Source: Mitsuaria sp. GD03876
GTDB taxonomy: Bacteria > Pseudomonadota > Gammaproteobacteria > Burkholderiales > Burkholderiaceae_C
Length of the DNA stretch: 64,000 bases
NCBI RefSeq assembly: GCF_029840635.1
Contig: NZ_JAOCCU010000005.1
Location: 62,001 to 126,000 of the forward strand
Direction of reading: 5' to 3'
Part shown: positions 50,105 to 63,213 of the stretch, in pieces
Layout of the letters: the number at the start of each line of letters is the position of its first letter
Position numbering within the stretch: the first letter of the stretch is position 1
The notes under the pieces: generated by a model
Database searches by the model: none
Seen by the model: only the letters and a program-made list of their open reading frames with translations
Told to the model about the DNA's origin: nothing
Made by a program: the position numbers and the translations under genes

Positions 50105-50932
50105 TTGGACACTGTGCTGCTGATCAAGGCCGCGATCATGGGGATCGTGGAGGGCCTGACCGAATTCTTGCCGATCTCGTCGACCGGCCACCTGATCCTG
50201 GCGGGTTCGCTGCTGGGCGGTTTCGAGGATGCGCGGGGCAAGGTGTTCGACATCGCCATCCAGACGGGTGCGATCCTGGCGGTGGTGATCGTGTACTGGC
50301 AGCGTCTGCGCGAGACGGCCGCGGGCCTGGGCAGCGACGTGCGCGCGCGGCGCTTCGTGCTGAACGTGGCGATCGGTTTCCTGCCGGCGGTGGTGCTGGG
50401 CCTGCTGTTCGGCAAGGTGATCAAGGAACATCTGTTCACCCCCGTCGTGGTGGCCAGCACCTTCATCGTGGGGGGCGTGATCATCCTGTGGGCGGAGCGC
50501 CGCCAGCAGTCCGCGGTGCGGATCCAAGACGTCGACCAGATGACGCCGCTGGACGCGCTCAAGGTCGGCCTGGTGCAGTGCCTGGCGATGGTGCCGGGCA
50601 CCAGCCGCTCGGGCGCGACCATCATCGGCGGCATGCTGCTGGGCCTGTCGCGCAAGGCGGCGACCGATTTCAGCTTCTTCCTGGCCATCCCGACGCTGAT
50701 CGGCGCCGGCCTGTACAGCCTGTACAAGGAGCGCTCGGTGCTGTCGACGGCGGACATCCCGCTGTTCGCGGTGGGGTTGTTCTTCTCCTTCGTCAGCGCC
50801 TGGATCTGCGTGCGCTGGCTGCTGCGCTACATCGCCAGCCACAGCTTCACGCCGTTCGCCTGGTACCGGATCGCCTTCGGCATCGTGGTGCTGGTCACCG
50901 CGTACACCGGCGCGATCGTCTGGGCGGACTGA
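50105..50932 (+). CDS. uppP: Undecaprenyl-diphosphatase UppP/BacA
   Basis: Inner-membrane phosphatase recycling the lipid carrier for peptidoglycan; about 275 residues. Seen: the active-site motifs [20 protein letters not shown] near the N-terminus and [17 protein letters not shown], with about eight helices. The start is taken as TTG 50105 (M)[12 protein letters not shown] with GGAG upstream, because an ATG far upstream would add an unlike 52-residue soluble leader. GTG 50114 is also possible. Confidence 0.93.
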   Translation: MDTVLLIKAAIMGIVEGLTEFLPISSTGHLILAGSLLGGFEDARGKVFDIAIQTGAILAVVIVYWQRLRETAAGLGSDVRARRFVLNVAIGFLPAVVLGLLFGKVIKEHLFTPVVVASTFIVGGVIILWAERRQQSAVRIQDVDQMTPLDALKVGLVQCLAMVPGTSRSGATIIGGMLLGLSRKAATDFSFFLAIPTLIGAGLYSLYKERSVLSTADIPLFAVGLFFSFVSAWICVRWLLRYIASHSFTPFAWYRIAFGIVVLVTAYTGAIVWAD

Positions 50933-51002
50933 GCCGTCCCCAACGCCCGCTGACGCCATCCCCCCTGCGCGGGGATGGCCGAACGCCTAAAATGCCGGCC
51001 CT

Positions 51003-51821
51003 ATGACCATCACGATCAAGACCGGCGCCGACATCGACGCCATGCGCATCGCCGGGCGCCTGGCGTCCGAGGTGCTGGACATGCTGACGCCGCACGTCAA
51101 GCCGGGCGTCTCCACCGACCACCTCGACAAGCTGGCCCACGACTACATCGTGAACGTGCAGCAAGGCATTCCCGCCCCGCTGCACTACCAGCCGCCGGGC
51201 TACACGCCGTACCCGAAGTCGATCTGCACCTCGATCAACCACCAGGTCTGCCACGGCATCCCCAACGACCGCCCGCTGAAGAACGGCGACATCGTCAACA
51301 TCGACGTGACGGTGATCAAGGACGGCTGGCATGGCGACACCAGCCGCATGTTCGTCGTCGGCGAGGGCTCGATCGCGGCCAAGCGGCTGTGCTCGTTCAC
51401 CTACGAGGCGATGTGGAAAGGCATCCAGAAGGTCAAGCCGGGCGCGCGCCTGGGCGACATCGGCCATGCGATCCAGACCTTCGCCGAGAACGCCGGCTTC
51501 AGCATCGTGCGCGAGTTCTGCGGCCACGGCATCGGCCAGAAGTTCCACGAGGAGCCGCAGGTCCTGCACTACGGCCGCCCCGGCACGCTCGAGGAGCTGG
51601 TGCCCGGCATGGTCTTCACCATCGAGCCGATGATCAACGCCGGCCGGCGCGAGATCCGCGAGATGGGCGACGGCTGGACCATCGTCACCAAGGACCGGTC
51701 GCTGTCGGCGCAGTGGGAGCACACGGTGCTGGTCACCGACACCGGCTTCGAGATCCTGACGCAATCGGCCGGCACGCCGCCGCCGCCGGCCTTCGTGCAG
51801 CCGCAGGCCGTCCCGGCCTGA
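51003..51821 (+). CDS. map: Methionine aminopeptidase, type I
   Basis: 272 residues, removing the initiator Met from nascent proteins. Seen: the five dimetal ligands in [20 protein letters not shown] (two Asp), [12 protein letters not shown] (His), FTIEPMI (Glu) and [16 protein letters not shown] (Glu region), plus the substrate His in [12 protein letters not shown] short Pro-rich tail (PPPPAF) follows. It lies 16 bases upstream of glnD and is likely cotranscribed. Confidence 0.97.
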   Translation: MTITIKTGADIDAMRIAGRLASEVLDMLTPHVKPGVSTDHLDKLAHDYIVNVQQGIPAPLHYQPPGYTPYPKSICTSINHQVCHGIPNDRPLKNGDIVNIDVTVIKDGWHGDTSRMFVVGEGSIAAKRLCSFTYEAMWKGIQKVKPGARLGDIGHAIQTFAENAGFSIVREFCGHGIGQKFHEEPQVLHYGRPGTLEELVPGMVFTIEPMINAGRREIREMGDGWTIVTKDRSLSAQWEHTVLVTDTGFEILTQSAGTPPPPAFVQPQAVPA

Positions 51822-51837
51822 CCGCCGCGGGCCGCCC

Positions 51838-54471
51838 ATGAACGCCAGGACGCCCGGCGAGGCCGGCGACGCGTTGCCGGTCGCCGAACTGCGCCAGCGC
51901 TTCAAGGCCGGCAAGCAGGCGCTGCTCGAGGACTTCGCGGCCGCCGGGACCAGCGTCTCCGCCGCCACGCGGCTGATGCGGCAGCTCGCTCGCCATGTCG
52001 ACGCCACCTTGCGCGCGCTGTGGACCGAGTCCGGCATCGCCGCGGCCGCGCCGCAGGCGGCGCTGGTCGCCGTCGGCGGCTACGGGCGCGGCGAGCTGTT
52101 CCCGCATTCGGACGTCGACGTCCTGCTGCTGCTGCCGGACGCCCTGCCCGACGGCGTCACGCCCGACCAGCCCGGCCCGCTCAAGCGCGCGATCGAGGCC
52201 TTCATCACCGCCTGCTGGGACATCGGGCTGGAGATCGGCTCCTCGGTGCGCAGCGTCCAGGAATGCCTGGACGAGGCCGCCGGCGACGTCACGATCCAGA
52301 CCTCGCTGCTGGAATCGCGCTGGCTGGCTGGCGCGCGGCCGCTGGTGCGGCGCTTCGACCTGGCCTTCCACGCGGCGCTGGATCCTCGCGCGTTCATGCG
52401 CGCCAAGACGCTGGAGATGCGCCAGCGCCACACGAAGTACGAAGAGACGCCCTACGCGCTCGAGCCCAACTGCAAGGAAAGCCCCGGCGGCCTGCGCGAC
52501 CTGCAGGTGCTGATCTGGATCGCGCGCGGCGCGGGCCTGGGCAAGACCTGGCCCCAGCTCGCGGCCAAGGGCTTGATCACGCCGTTCGAGGCCCGCCAGC
52601 TGCAGCGCAACGAGGGCGTGCTCAAGACGATCCGCTGCCAGCTGCACCTGGCGGCCCGCCGGCGCGAGGACCGGCTGGTCTTCGACCTGCAGACGGCCGT
52701 GGCGGAGAGCTTCGGCTACGCGTCGACGCGCTCGCTGCGGGCCTCCGAGAAGCTGATGCGCCGCTACTACTGGGCGGCCAAGGCGGTCACGCAGCTCAAC
52801 CAGATCACGCTGCTCAACCTGGAGGAGCAGATCAACGGCACCAGCGGCAACGAGCGCCGCCCGGTCAACGAGCGCTTCCTGGAGCGCAGCGGCATGCTGG
52901 AGATCGCCGCCGACGACCTGTACGAGCGCGAGCCGCACGCGATCCTCGAGACCTTCCTGATCTACCAGCAGACGCCCGGCATCAAGGGGCTGTCGGCCAA
53001 GACGCTGCGCGCGCTGTACAACGCGCGCGGCCTGATGAACAGCGCGTTCCGGCGCGATCCGGCCAACCGCGCGATGTTCATGCGCATTCTGGAGGAACCG
53101 CAGGGCCAAACCCACGCGTTCCGCTTGATGAACCAGACCTCGGTGCTGGGGCGCTACCTGTGGGTGTTCCGGCGCATCGTCGGGCAGATGCAGCACGACC
53201 TGTTCCACGTCTACACGGTGGACCAGCACATCCTGATGGTGCTGCGCAACATCCGGCGCTTCTTCATCCCGGAGCACACGCACGAGTACCCGTTCTGCTC
53301 GCAGCTGGCGGCGCAGGTCGACCGGCCGGCGCTGCTCTACATCGCCGCGCTGTTCCACGACATCGCCAAGGGCCGCGGCGGCGACCACTCGGATCTCGGC
53401 GCGGTCGAGGCCAGGCGCTTCTGCCGCGCGCACGGGCTGTCCAAGGCGGACGCGGCGCTGGTGGTGTTCCTGGTCGAGCATCATCTGACGATGTCGCGGG
53501 TCGCGCAGAAGGAGGACCTGTCCGATCCCGAGGTCATCCAGCACTTCGCCGCCCTGGTCAAGGACGAGCGCACGCTGACGGCGCTGTACCTGCTCACCGT
53601 GGCCGACATCCGCGGCACCGGGCCCAAGGTCTGGAACGCCTGGAAGGGCAAGCTGCTCGAGGACCTGTACCGGCTGACGCTGCGCGCGCTCGGCGGCGCC
53701 AAGCTGAACATGGCCGCCGAGATCGAGGCGCGCAAGCAGGAGGCGCGGCAGGAACTGGCGCTCAAGGCACAACTGCCGGGCACCGAGGACGCGTTGTGGA
53801 AGACGCTGGACCTGAGCTACTTCGCGCGGCATGACGCGCCGGACCTGGCCTGGCACGCGCGCGCGCTGTGGCGCCATGTCGCGGGCGAGGCGCCGGTGGT
53901 GCGCGCGCGGCCGTCGCCGGTCGGCGAAGGGCTGCAGGTGCTGGTCTACGCCCGCGACCAGCAGGACCTGTTCGCGCGCATCTGCGGCTACTTCGACGGC
54001 GCCGGCTTCAACATCCTGGATGCCAAGGTGCACACGACCCGCACCGGGTATGCGCTGGACACCTTCCAGGTCATCGCGCCGGAACTGGACCTGCACCACC
54101 GCGACCTGACCGCACTGGTCGAGTCCAAGCTCGGCCAGGCGCTGGTCGCGCCGGGCCCGCTGCCGGAACCGCGCAAGGGCCGGCTGTCGCGGCGGGTCAA
54201 GAGCTTCCCCTTCACGCCGCGCCTGTCGCTGCGGCCCGACGAACGCGCCCAGCGCTGGCTGCTGTCGGTCAGCGCGACCGACCGCGCGGGCCTGCTGTAC
54301 GCGATCGCGCGGGTGCTGGCGCGCCATGGCATCAACCTGCAGCTGGCCAAGGTGTCGACGCTGGGCGAGCGCGTGGAGGACACCTTCCTGCTCGACGGCG
54401 CGGCCCTGCAGCAGAGCCGCCTCCAACTGCAGATCGAAGGCGAGCTGCTGGACGCCCTCGCCGTCCAATGA
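51838..54471 (+). CDS. glnD: Bifunctional [protein-PII] uridylyltransferase/uridylyl-removing enzyme
   Basis: Nitrogen sensor of 877 residues that uridylylates PII when glutamine is low and reverses this when it is high. Seen: the nucleotidyltransferase motif [20 protein letters not shown] (about 79-98), the HD hydrolase motif [17 protein letters not shown] (about 503-520), and two C-terminal ACT domains (about 700-780 and 805-877) that bind glutamine. Its stop overlaps the mnmH start (ATGA). Confidence 0.97.
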   Translation: MNARTPGEAGDALPVAELRQRFKAGKQALLEDFAAAGTSVSAATRLMRQLARHVDATLRALWTESGIAAAAPQAALVAVGGYGRGELFPHSDVDVLLLLPDALPDGVTPDQPGPLKRAIEAFITACWDIGLEIGSSVRSVQECLDEAAGDVTIQTSLLESRWLAGARPLVRRFDLAFHAALDPRAFMRAKTLEMRQRHTKYEETPYALEPNCKESPGGLRDLQVLIWIARGAGLGKTWPQLAAKGLITPFEARQLQRNEGVLKTIRCQLHLAARRREDRLVFDLQTAVAESFGYASTRSLRASEKLMRRYYWAAKAVTQLNQITLLNLEEQINGTSGNERRPVNERFLERSGMLEIAADDLYEREPHAILETFLIYQQTPGIKGLSAKTLRALYNARGLMNSAFRRDPANRAMFMRILEEPQGQTHAFRLMNQTSVLGRYLWVFRRIVGQMQHDLFHVYTVDQHILMVLRNIRRFFIPEHTHEYPFCSQLAAQVDRPALLYIAALFHDIAKGRGGDHSDLGAVEARRFCRAHGLSKADAALVVFLVEHHLTMSRVAQKEDLSDPEVIQHFAALVKDERTLTALYLLTVADIRGTGPKVWNAWKGKLLEDLYRLTLRALGGAKLNMAAEIEARKQEARQELALKAQLPGTEDALWKTLDLSYFARHDAPDLAWHARALWRHVAGEAPVVRARPSPVGEGLQVLVYARDQQDLFARICGYFDGAGFNILDAKVHTTRTGYALDTFQVIAPELDLHHRDLTALVESKLGQALVAPGPLPEPRKGRLSRRVKSFPFTPRLSLRPDERAQRWLLSVSATDRAGLLYAIARVLARHGINLQLAKVSTLGERVEDTFLLDGAALQQSRLQLQIEGELLDALAVQ

Positions 54472-55535
54472 GCCAGTACCACGTCATCCCGTCGGCCGAG
54501 GCCTTCGCCCGGCTCGGCGGGTTCAGCACCGTCATCGACGTGCGCTCGCCCGGCGAGTTCGCCGAGGACCGGCTGCCCGGCGCGATCAACTGGCCGGTGC
54601 TCGACGACGAGGAGCGCCGCGTCGTCGGCACGCTCTACAAGCAGGATCCGCTGGAGGCCCGCAAGCTCGGCGCGGCGCTGGTGGCGCGCAACATCGCCGC
54701 GCACCTCGATGCCAACCGGCCGCTGATGCAGAAGCATTGGCGGCCGCTCGTCTATTGCTGGCGAGGCGGCCAGCGCTCGGGCGCGATGAACTGGTTCCTG
54801 AACCAGATCGGCTTCAAGTCGCTGCAGCTGGTCGGCGGCTACAAGGCCTTCCGCGGCGAGGTCATCAAGACGCTGGCGGAGCAGCCGGCGCGCTTCGACT
54901 TCGTCGTGCTGTGCGGCCGCACCGGCTCCGGCAAGACGCGGCTGCTGCACGCGCTCGCGGGCGCGGGGGCGCAGGTGCTGGATCTCGAAGCGCTGGCGCG
55001 GCATCGCGGCTCGGTGCTGGGCGCCCTGCCCGACCAGCCGCAGCCGGGGCAGAAGGCCTTCGATACCGCGCTGTGGCAGGCGCTGGTGGCGCTGGACCCG
55101 TCACGGCCGGTGTTCGTCGAGAGCGAGAGCCGCAAGATCGGCGGGGTGCAGACGCCCGAGGCGCTGCACCTGCGGCTGCGCCAGCACGGGCGCTGCGTCT
55201 GGATCGACATGCCCGAGGCGGGGCGCGTCCAGCTGCTGCTGGAGGACTACGCGCACTTCCGGGCGGATCCGGAAGGCTTCAACGCGCTCATCGGCGGGCT
55301 GGTCGCGCTGCGCGGCCGGGAGCGGGTGCAGCGCTGGCAGGGAATGGCGCGGGACGGCCAGTGGGCCGAAGTCTTCGGCGAACTGATGCGGGATCACTAC
55401 GACCCGGGTTATGAGCGCTCGCTGACGAATCACTTTCCGCGACTTGCCGACGCGCCGCGGCTCACGCTGCTGGACGGCAGTGCCGACGAGACCCGTCGGA
55501 CCGCGGAGCAGCTCATCGCGTTGGCTGGCGAGTAA
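54468..55535 (+). CDS. mnmH: tRNA 2-selenouridine synthase (SelU/MnmH)
   Basis: 355 residues. It replaces the sulfur of 2-thiouridine 34 with selenium through a geranylated intermediate. Seen: an N-terminal rhodanese domain with [11 protein letters not shown] and catalytic Cys at position 97 in [11 protein letters not shown], then a P-loop domain [11 protein letters not shown] (about 150-160) and the ESESRKIGG signature. It starts inside the glnD stop, so translation is coupled. Selenophosphate synthetase (selD) is not in this window. Confidence 0.95.
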   Translation: MSQYHVIPSAEAFARLGGFSTVIDVRSPGEFAEDRLPGAINWPVLDDEERRVVGTLYKQDPLEARKLGAALVARNIAAHLDANRPLMQKHWRPLVYCWRGGQRSGAMNWFLNQIGFKSLQLVGGYKAFRGEVIKTLAEQPARFDFVVLCGRTGSGKTRLLHALAGAGAQVLDLEALARHRGSVLGALPDQPQPGQKAFDTALWQALVALDPSRPVFVESESRKIGGVQTPEALHLRLRQHGRCVWIDMPEAGRVQLLLEDYAHFRADPEGFNALIGGLVALRGRERVQRWQGMARDGQWAEVFGELMRDHYDPGYERSLTNHFPRLADAPRLTLLDGSADETRRTAEQLIALAGE

Positions 55536-55562
55536 GGCAAGGTCCTCGCCGAGGTCCTTCGG

Positions 55563-55697
55563 CGACCCTCACCCCGGCCCTCTCCCGCAGTGCGGGAGAG
55601 GGAGTTGCGGGAGACCGCGTTGGCCATTCCACGATAGCGAGCCGGTCCCACATGACTCCCTCTCCCGCACCGCGGGAGAGGGCGGGGGGTGAGGGTC
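55563..55697. repeat. REPIN-like pair of inverted REP sequences between convergent genes
   Basis: Unit 1 starts GACCCTCACCCCGGCCCTC at 55564 and carries CCCTCTCCCGCA-G-TGCGGGAGAGGG (55578-55602). Unit 2 carries CCCTCTCCCGC-ACC-GCGGGAGAGGG (55658-55682) and ends GGGGGTGAGGGTC at 55697. The two are in opposite orientation, so the whole 135 bases also form an outer inverted repeat. It lies in the gap between convergent mnmH and the FKBP gene and can fold on either strand, so it may act as a bidirectional terminator. Confidence 0.8.
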
Positions 55698-55709
55698 CCC
55701 CGAGTCCGC

Positions 55710-56435
55710 TCAGACGGCCAGCAGTTCCACTTCGAACAGCAGCGTCGCGTGCGGCGGGATCACGCCGCCGGCGCCGTACGCGCCGTAGCCGAGTTCCGAC
55801 GGGATCACCAGGAAGCGGGTGCCGCCGACCTTCATGCCTTGCACGCCCTCGTCCCAGCCCTTGATGACCTCGCCCGCGCCCAGGTGGAAGCGGAACGGAT
55901 CGCGGCGGTCCTTGGACGAGTCGAACTTGCGGCCGCGCTGGCCGTCCTTGTAGAGCCAGCCGGTGTAGTGGACGGTGACGCGCTTGCCGGCCTCGGCGAC
56001 GGCGCCCTCGCCTTTCTTGACGTCCTCGAACTGCAGGCCGCTGGCGGTCTTGGCCAGGTTGCCCAGCGTCAGCGGCTCGGCGCCGCCGGACACGCCCAGC
56101 AGCTCCACCTCGAACATCAGCGTCGCGTTCGGCGGGATCACGCCGCCCGCGCCACGCGCGCCGTAGCCCAGCTGCGGCGGGATGACCAGCACGCGCGTGC
56201 CGCCGACCTGCATGCCCTGCACGCCTTCGTCCCAGCCCTTGATGACCATGCCGCCGTCGAGTTCGAACTCGAACGGCTCGCCGCGGTCCTTGCTGGAGTC
56301 GAACTTCGTGCCCTTCTGGCCGTCCTTGAACAACCAGCCGGTGTAATGAACCTTCACGTCCTGGCCGGCGCGGGCGGTGGCGCCGGTGCCCGGCGTGGTG
56401 TCGTCGTATTGCAGGCCGCTGTCGGTCGTTTTCAT
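55710..56435 (-). CDS. Tandem two-domain FKBP-type peptidyl-prolyl isomerase
   Basis: 241 residues from ATG 56435 ([18 protein letters not shown]), with AGGAA upstream. Two full FKBP domains, about 1-117 and 125-241, share blocks such as [20 protein letters not shown] and [38 protein letters not shown] and [18 protein letters not shown], and [20 protein letters not shown]. Active-site Tyr, Asp and Trp are present in both. No signal peptide, so cytosolic. Most small bacterial FKBPs of this type have one domain; this looks like an internal gene duplication. Confidence 0.93.
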   Translation of the reverse strand: MKTTDSGLQYDDTTPGTGATARAGQDVKVHYTGWLFKDGQKGTKFDSSKDRGEPFEFELDGGMVIKGWDEGVQGMQVGGTRVLVIPPQLGYGARGAGGVIPPNATLMFEVELLGVSGGAEPLTLGNLAKTASGLQFEDVKKGEGAVAEAGKRVTVHYTGWLYKDGQRGRKFDSSKDRRDPFRFHLGAGEVIKGWDEGVQGMKVGGTRFLVIPSELGYGAYGAGGVIPPHATLLFEVELLAV

Positions 56436-56464
56436 CGGAGGGTTCCTCACAAGCAAAACCGCGA

Positions 56465-57403
56465 TCATGCCAGCCGTTGAAGGCCCTGTTCGGTGCGCTG
56501 GCGCGCGCCCCACGCCTGTACGGCGTGCGCCAGCCAGTCGGACATCGCGCCGGCCGCGCTCGGCGGCAGGCCCAGCCGCGCGCCCGCGCGGCGCAGCGCC
56601 GCCAGCGGGTCGGCCAGGTCCAGCGCCCGGGCGCCGTTCTGCTTGGAGAGCTTTTCCCCGTTCTCGCCCAGCACCAGCGGCGTGTGCAGGTAGCGCGGCG
56701 TCGGCAGCCCCAGCAGCTGCTGGAGGCGGACCTGGCGCGGCGTGTTGTCGGCGAGGTCCTCGCCGCGCACGACGTCGGTGACGCCCTGCCAGCCGTCGTC
56801 GACGACCACCGCCAGCTGGTAGGCCCAAAGCCCGTCGGCGCGCTTCAGGACGAAGTCGCCCACCTCGTCGGTCAGGTCCTGCGACTGCGCGCCGAGCCGC
56901 CGGTCCCGCCAATCGATCCGCAGCGGCGCGTCGTCCTCGACGGTGGCGGTGCTGCGCAGCCGCCAGGCCCGCGCGGGCTTGCCGCCCAGGCCATGGCGGC
57001 AGGTGCCCGGATAGACGAGTTCCCCGTGCCGCGACTTGCGCTCGCCGCGCGCCGCGATCGCCTCGGCGATGTCCTTGCGCGAGCAGCCGCAGGGATAGGC
57101 CCAGCCGGCCGCGACCAGGCGCTCCAGCGCCGCCTGGTAGGCCGCGCCGCGCCGGGACTGCCACACCGGCGGCGCATCGGGCAGCAGGCGCACCTGGGCG
57201 AGCTGCGACAGCACCGTGGCGTCCGCGCCCGGCGGACAGCGGGGACCGTCGACGTCCTCGACGCGGATCAGCCAGCGCCCGCCGTGCGCGCGGGCGTCGA
57301 GCCAGCTCGCCAGCGCGGCGACCAGCGAGCCCTCGTGCAGCGGCCCGGTCGGCGACGGCGCGAAGCGTCCGACGTACCGCCGGGCTGCCGGCGCCTCGCT
57401 CAC
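56465..57403 (-). CDS. gluQ: Glutamyl-Q tRNA(Asp) synthetase
   Basis: About 312 residues. It attaches glutamate to the queuosine at position 34 of tRNA-Asp. Seen: [22 protein letters not shown] (class I HIGH-like HEGS), the zinc-site pattern PCGCSRKDI with YPGTCRHG, and the KMSKS-like EKLSKQN. It lacks the anticodon-binding domain of GltX, as expected. The start is the GTG at 57403, which overlaps the lysR stop (GTGA). Confidence 0.93.
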   Translation of the reverse strand: MSEAPAARRYVGRFAPSPTGPLHEGSLVAALASWLDARAHGGRWLIRVEDVDGPRCPPGADATVLSQLAQVRLLPDAPPVWQSRRGAAYQAALERLVAAGWAYPCGCSRKDIAEAIAARGERKSRHGELVYPGTCRHGLGGKPARAWRLRSTATVEDDAPLRIDWRDRRLGAQSQDLTDEVGDFVLKRADGLWAYQLAVVVDDGWQGVTDVVRGEDLADNTPRQVRLQQLLGLPTPRYLHTPLVLGENGEKLSKQNGARALDLADPLAALRRAGARLGLPPSAAGAMSDWLAHAVQAWGARQRTEQGLQRLA

Positions 57404-58362
57404 AGCAGCAGGCCCTCGTGCTGCTCCAGCAGCGAGCGGCGCGTCGCCTCGCTCTTGAGCCGCTCCAGCCACCAGGCGAGCGCCTTGGCCGGCCGGTGGC
57501 CGGTGTTGCGCCATGCGTAATGCATCGGCGAGATCCGCTTGCCCTGGAAGGTCTCCTTCATCACCAGGCGTCCCGCGTCGACGTGCCGGCGCACCATCGG
57601 CGTCGGCAGCGAGCCCACGCCCAGGCCGCGCAGCATCGCCTCGAGCTTGATCGCCATCGACGGCACCGTCAGCACCTCCTGCCCGGGCACCACGCCCACC
57701 GTGATCGGCGCCAGGCTGCGCGCCGTGTCCGCGACCGCGACGATGCGGTGCCGCGCGATCTCGGCCGAGGTCAGCACGCCCTCGAACGGCGCCAGCGGAT
57801 GGTGCGGCGCGACGCAGAAGACCATCTCCATCGGCCCCAGCACCTCGCAGACCACCGAGCTGCCCGGCGGCTGCGCGCTGGTGCCGATCGCCAGGTCGGC
57901 CTGGCCGGAGATCAGCGCCTCCCAGGTGCCCGACAGCACCTCGGTGCGCAGCTTGAGCCGAGTGGGCGGCGGCTTGCCGTCCTCGGCCTGCTGGTAGAAG
58001 GCTTCCATCAGGTCGAAGATCGCGCGCCGGGCGATGGCGTCGTCGAAGGCGATCGTGAGTTCGCTCTCCCAGCCGGTGGCCACGCGCTTGACGCGGTTGG
58101 CGACCGCATCCATCTCCTGCAGCAGCCGGCGGCCTTCGGTCAGCAGCTCGTGGCCGGCGGCCGTCAGCACCGCCTGGCGCGAACTGCGATCGAACAGCAG
58201 CACGTCCAGCGCGTCCTCCAGCTGCCGCACCGAGTAGGTCAGCGCCGACGGCACCTTGCCCATCTCCCGCGCCGCCGCCGCGAAGCTGCCGCTGCGCGCG
58301 ATGCTGTCCATCATGGCCAGCGCCTCGGGCGTGAGCACCCGTCGTTTGTCTTGCTGTGACAT
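57400..58362 (-). CDS. LysR-family transcriptional regulator
   Basis: 320 residues. Seen: an N-terminal HTH (about 10-68; [41 protein letters not shown]) and a periplasmic-binding-fold effector domain. Divergent from the pirin gene, which is probably its target, and overlapping gluQ at its stop. The divergent region holds a LysR-type dyad. Confidence 0.93.
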   Translation of the reverse strand: MSQQDKRRVLTPEALAMMDSIARSGSFAAAAREMGKVPSALTYSVRQLEDALDVLLFDRSSRQAVLTAAGHELLTEGRRLLQEMDAVANRVKRVATGWESELTIAFDDAIARRAIFDLMEAFYQQAEDGKPPPTRLKLRTEVLSGTWEALISGQADLAIGTSAQPPGSSVVCEVLGPMEMVFCVAPHHPLAPFEGVLTSAEIARHRIVAVADTARSLAPITVGVVPGQEVLTVPSMAIKLEAMLRGLGVGSLPTPMVRRHVDAGRLVMKETFQGKRISPMHYAWRNTGHRPAKALAWWLERLKSEATRRSLLEQHEGLLL

Positions 58363-58375
58363 CCCTTCATCTTAT

Positions 58376-58392
58376 TTGAATGCTGGCTTCAA
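58376..58392. promoter_or_regulatory. LysR-type dyad between lysR and pirin genes
   Basis: TTGAA-N7-TTCAA, a perfect inverted repeat, 14 bases upstream of the lysR start and about 90 bases upstream of the pirin start. Size and location fit a LysR recognition site. Confidence 0.55.
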
Positions 58393-58483
58393 GGCCTCTC
58401 CCCCTCGACGGAGGCGGCCTTGCCTACAGTGAACCCATCGCAAACACAGCGGCCCGGCGACGGGCCAGACAAGGAGCATTCAA

Positions 58484-59206
58484 ATGCGTGAAGTCATCAA
58501 GTCCTCGGATCGCGGCTATGCGGACCACGGCTGGCTGAAGAGCTTCCACAGCTTCTCGTTCGCGGACTACTACAACCCGCGCCGCATGGGCTTCGGTCCG
58601 CTGCGGGTGATCAACGAGGACCGCATCGCCGGCGGCACCGGCTTCGGCACGCACGGCCACCGGGACATGGAGATCATCAGCTACGTGCTCAGCGGCGAGC
58701 TGGCGCACCAGGACAGCATGGGCAACGGCAAGCCCGGCGGCGCCAACGCCGGCGTGATCCGCCCCGGGGACGTGCAGCGCATGAGCGCCGGCACCGGCGT
58801 GATGCACAGCGAGTTCAACCACTCCAAGGACGGCCAGACCCACTTCCTGCAGATCTGGGTCATGCCGGACCGCCAGGGCGTGACGCCGGGCTACGAGCAG
58901 AAGCATTTCGCCGACGCCGACAAGCGCGGCCGCCTGCGCCTGGTGGCCTCGCCGGACGGGGCGCAGGACTCGGTGTCCCTCCACCAGGACGCGCGGCTGT
59001 ACGCCGGACTGTTCAACGGCGATGAACGCGCGACGCTGCCGCTGGGCGCGGACCGGCTGGGCTACGTGCACGTGGTGCGCGGCCAGGTGAGCGTCAACGG
59101 CGAGGCGCTGACCGCCGGCGACGCGCTGCAGCTGGCCAAGGAGGACCGCGTGTCGATCGACGCCGGCCAGGACGCCGAGGTGCTGGTGTTCGACCTGCCG
59201 GTCTGA
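58484..59206 (+). CDS. Pirin-family protein
   Basis: 240 residues, bicupin fold. AAGGAG precedes ATG. Seen: SFHSFSFADYYNPRRMGFG, GTGFGTHGHRDMEIISYVL (metal His residues) and MSAGTGVMHSEFNHSK (further His and Glu), matching the quercetinase/redox-sensing YhhW-type pirins. The iron ligands appear intact. Divergent from lysR, the usual pairing, so probably induced through it. Confidence 0.94.
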   Translation: MREVIKSSDRGYADHGWLKSFHSFSFADYYNPRRMGFGPLRVINEDRIAGGTGFGTHGHRDMEIISYVLSGELAHQDSMGNGKPGGANAGVIRPGDVQRMSAGTGVMHSEFNHSKDGQTHFLQIWVMPDRQGVTPGYEQKHFADADKRGRLRLVASPDGAQDSVSLHQDARLYAGLFNGDERATLPLGADRLGYVHVVRGQVSVNGEALTAGDALQLAKEDRVSIDAGQDAEVLVFDLPV

Positions 59207-59221
59207 CGCGCCCGCCGGCGC

Positions 59222-59247
59222 GGCGCCGGAACCGCGCTTCCGGCGCC
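59222..59247 (+). terminator. Stem-loop after the pirin gene
   Basis: GGCGCCGGAA-CCGCGC-TTCCGGCGCC, a perfect 10-bp stem with a 6-base loop starting 16 bases after the pirin stop. No T-run follows. Confidence 0.6.
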
Positions 59248-59320
59248 TGGCACTGGGGCGTCCTGCACGGGGCAGACCCGCCGCATGTCGCGGCGGGTCG
59301 TCGCCTCAAGGAGTGCGCCG

Positions 59321-59818
59321 ATGCTGTCTGGTCCGCTGCCCCTGCCCGCCCACGCCACGCCGGATCCCGGCCCCGAGGCCGCCGCCGGTTCCGTCCTCTC
59401 CCTGTTCACGGCGCTGGCCCGGCTGCTGGTGTCGATGGACGCATGGCCCGAGGACCATCACATCCGGCTGGACGGCTCGGGACAGCGCGCGCCGCCGGTC
59501 ATCGGCCGGGTGACCGCGGCCCGCCAGGTGATCGATGTCCTGTTCGATCCCACGACCGGCCAGTTCCTCAGCCTGGCGGTGCAGCCGACGGCGGTCGATT
59601 GGCCGGCCGGCCTGGGCGTGGCGTCGGCCGAGGGCAGCTTCCTCGGCGCGGTGGTCAAGGGACTGGCCGGGTCGGTCGCTGCGGCGTTGCTGCAGTCGCC
59701 GCAGCTGGTCGAGGTCTGGTCCGGCGCCGACCCTACACTGGCGCGATGCAATCGCTCCGACAACTGCTGGCAGCGCTCCCCCCGCTCGACTGGGTGGCGC
59801 TGTGCCTGTTCTTCCTGA
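59321..59818 (+). CDS. Hypothetical protein overlapping the next gene
   Basis: 165 residues from ATG 59321, with AAGGAG eight bases upstream. Seen: a Pro/Ala start, a helix-like SVLSLFTALARLLVSMDAWP, a beta-rich middle (HHIRLDGSGQRAPPVIGRV, VIDVLFDPTTGQFLSLAVQP) and a Gly/Ala segment. The last 24 or so residues lie inside the DUF599 gene in another frame and are Arg/Ser/Cys-rich, unlike the rest. The 73-base overlap is long, so a frameshift or an unconserved C-terminus is possible. No family recognised. Confidence 0.55.
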   Translation: MLSGPLPLPAHATPDPGPEAAAGSVLSLFTALARLLVSMDAWPEDHHIRLDGSGQRAPPVIGRVTAARQVIDVLFDPTTGQFLSLAVQPTAVDWPAGLGVASAEGSFLGAVVKGLAGSVAAALLQSPQLVEVWSGADPTLARCNRSDNCWQRSPRSTGWRCACSS

Positions 59819-60456
59819 CCTGGGTCGGCTACGCGCAGTTCTCCAAGCGCCATGCCGAGGAGCGCGGCTCGCTGCTGGCGATCACCAACCGCGTGCGGCG
59901 GCAGTGGATGCTGCAGCTGACCTACCGCGAGATGCGGGTGCTGGACGGCGCGGTCAGCCAGGCGCTGCTGTCCAGCCCGTCGTTCTTCGCCTCGACGACC
60001 ATCCTGATCATCGGCGGCCTGCTGGCGGCGCTGGGCGCCAGCGAACAGACCAGCGCGATGGTGCTGGACCTGCCGTTCACGGTGAAGACCAGCACGCTGG
60101 TCTTCGACCTGAAGCTGGCGCTGCTGACCGGCATCTTCGTGTACGCCTTCTTCCGCTTCACCTGGAGCATGCGCCAGTACACCTTCGGCGCGCTGCTGGT
60201 GGCCTCGGCGCCAGAGGCGAGCCAGTTCCTGGAACTGGAACCCGGCGCGCGCGAGGAATTCGCCGACCGCGCCGGCGCGGTCGTCGGCATGGCGGCCGAG
60301 GCCTTCAATGACGGCTTGCGCGCCTACTACCTGGCCTTCCCGGTGGTGGGTTGGTTCTTCTCGCCATGGGCGCTGATGCTGGCCGCGGCCGGCGTCGTCT
60401 ACGTGCTGTACCAGCGCGAGTTCCGCTCCGAGGTGCTGGCCAAGCTGCGGGCCTGA
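59746..60456 (+). CDS. DUF599 membrane protein
   Basis: 236 residues with about four hydrophobic helices (PPLDWVALCLFFLTWVGYAQF; FASTTILIIGGLLAALGA; LKLALLTGIFVYAFFRFTW; VVGWFFSPWALMLAAAGVVYV). FSKRHAEERGSLLAITN is typical of DUF599. Function of the family is unknown. The start lies inside the preceding hypothetical gene; the two may be translationally coupled. Convergent with clpB. Confidence 0.88.
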   Translation: MQSLRQLLAALPPLDWVALCLFFLTWVGYAQFSKRHAEERGSLLAITNRVRRQWMLQLTYREMRVLDGAVSQALLSSPSFFASTTILIIGGLLAALGASEQTSAMVLDLPFTVKTSTLVFDLKLALLTGIFVYAFFRFTWSMRQYTFGALLVASAPEASQFLELEPGAREEFADRAGAVVGMAAEAFNDGLRAYYLAFPVVGWFFSPWALMLAAAGVVYVLYQREFRSEVLAKLRA

Positions 60457-60511
60457 GCGCCGGGGCCGGCCGGGCGGACCCGGCCGCCGCGCCGCCGGCC
60501 CGCGGCGGTCG

Positions 60512-63124
<2,613 letters not shown>

Positions 63125-63150
63125 GGGTGAAATACCTCCGTTGCGGTCCC

Positions 63151-63178
63151 AGGTAGGACTGTGGCCCTAATTTTCAAG
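63151..63178 (-). promoter_or_regulatory. Candidate sigma-32 (heat-shock) promoter of clpB
   Basis: On the minus strand CTTGAAA (63172-63178) is a perfect match to the sigma-32 -35 element. It is followed after 13 bases by TCCTACCT (63151-63158), a partial match to the CCCCATnT -10 element. It lies 27 bases before the clpB start. Confidence 0.55.
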
Positions 63179-63213
63179 AGCAGCCTTTCGCAGCAAGGCT
63201 CGTGCCCAGTCGC

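Noticed and set aside
63125-63213. Fluoride riboswitch for crcB
   Set aside because: This region is downstream of crcB on the minus strand and upstream of clpB. crcB itself overlaps moaE, leaving no leader.
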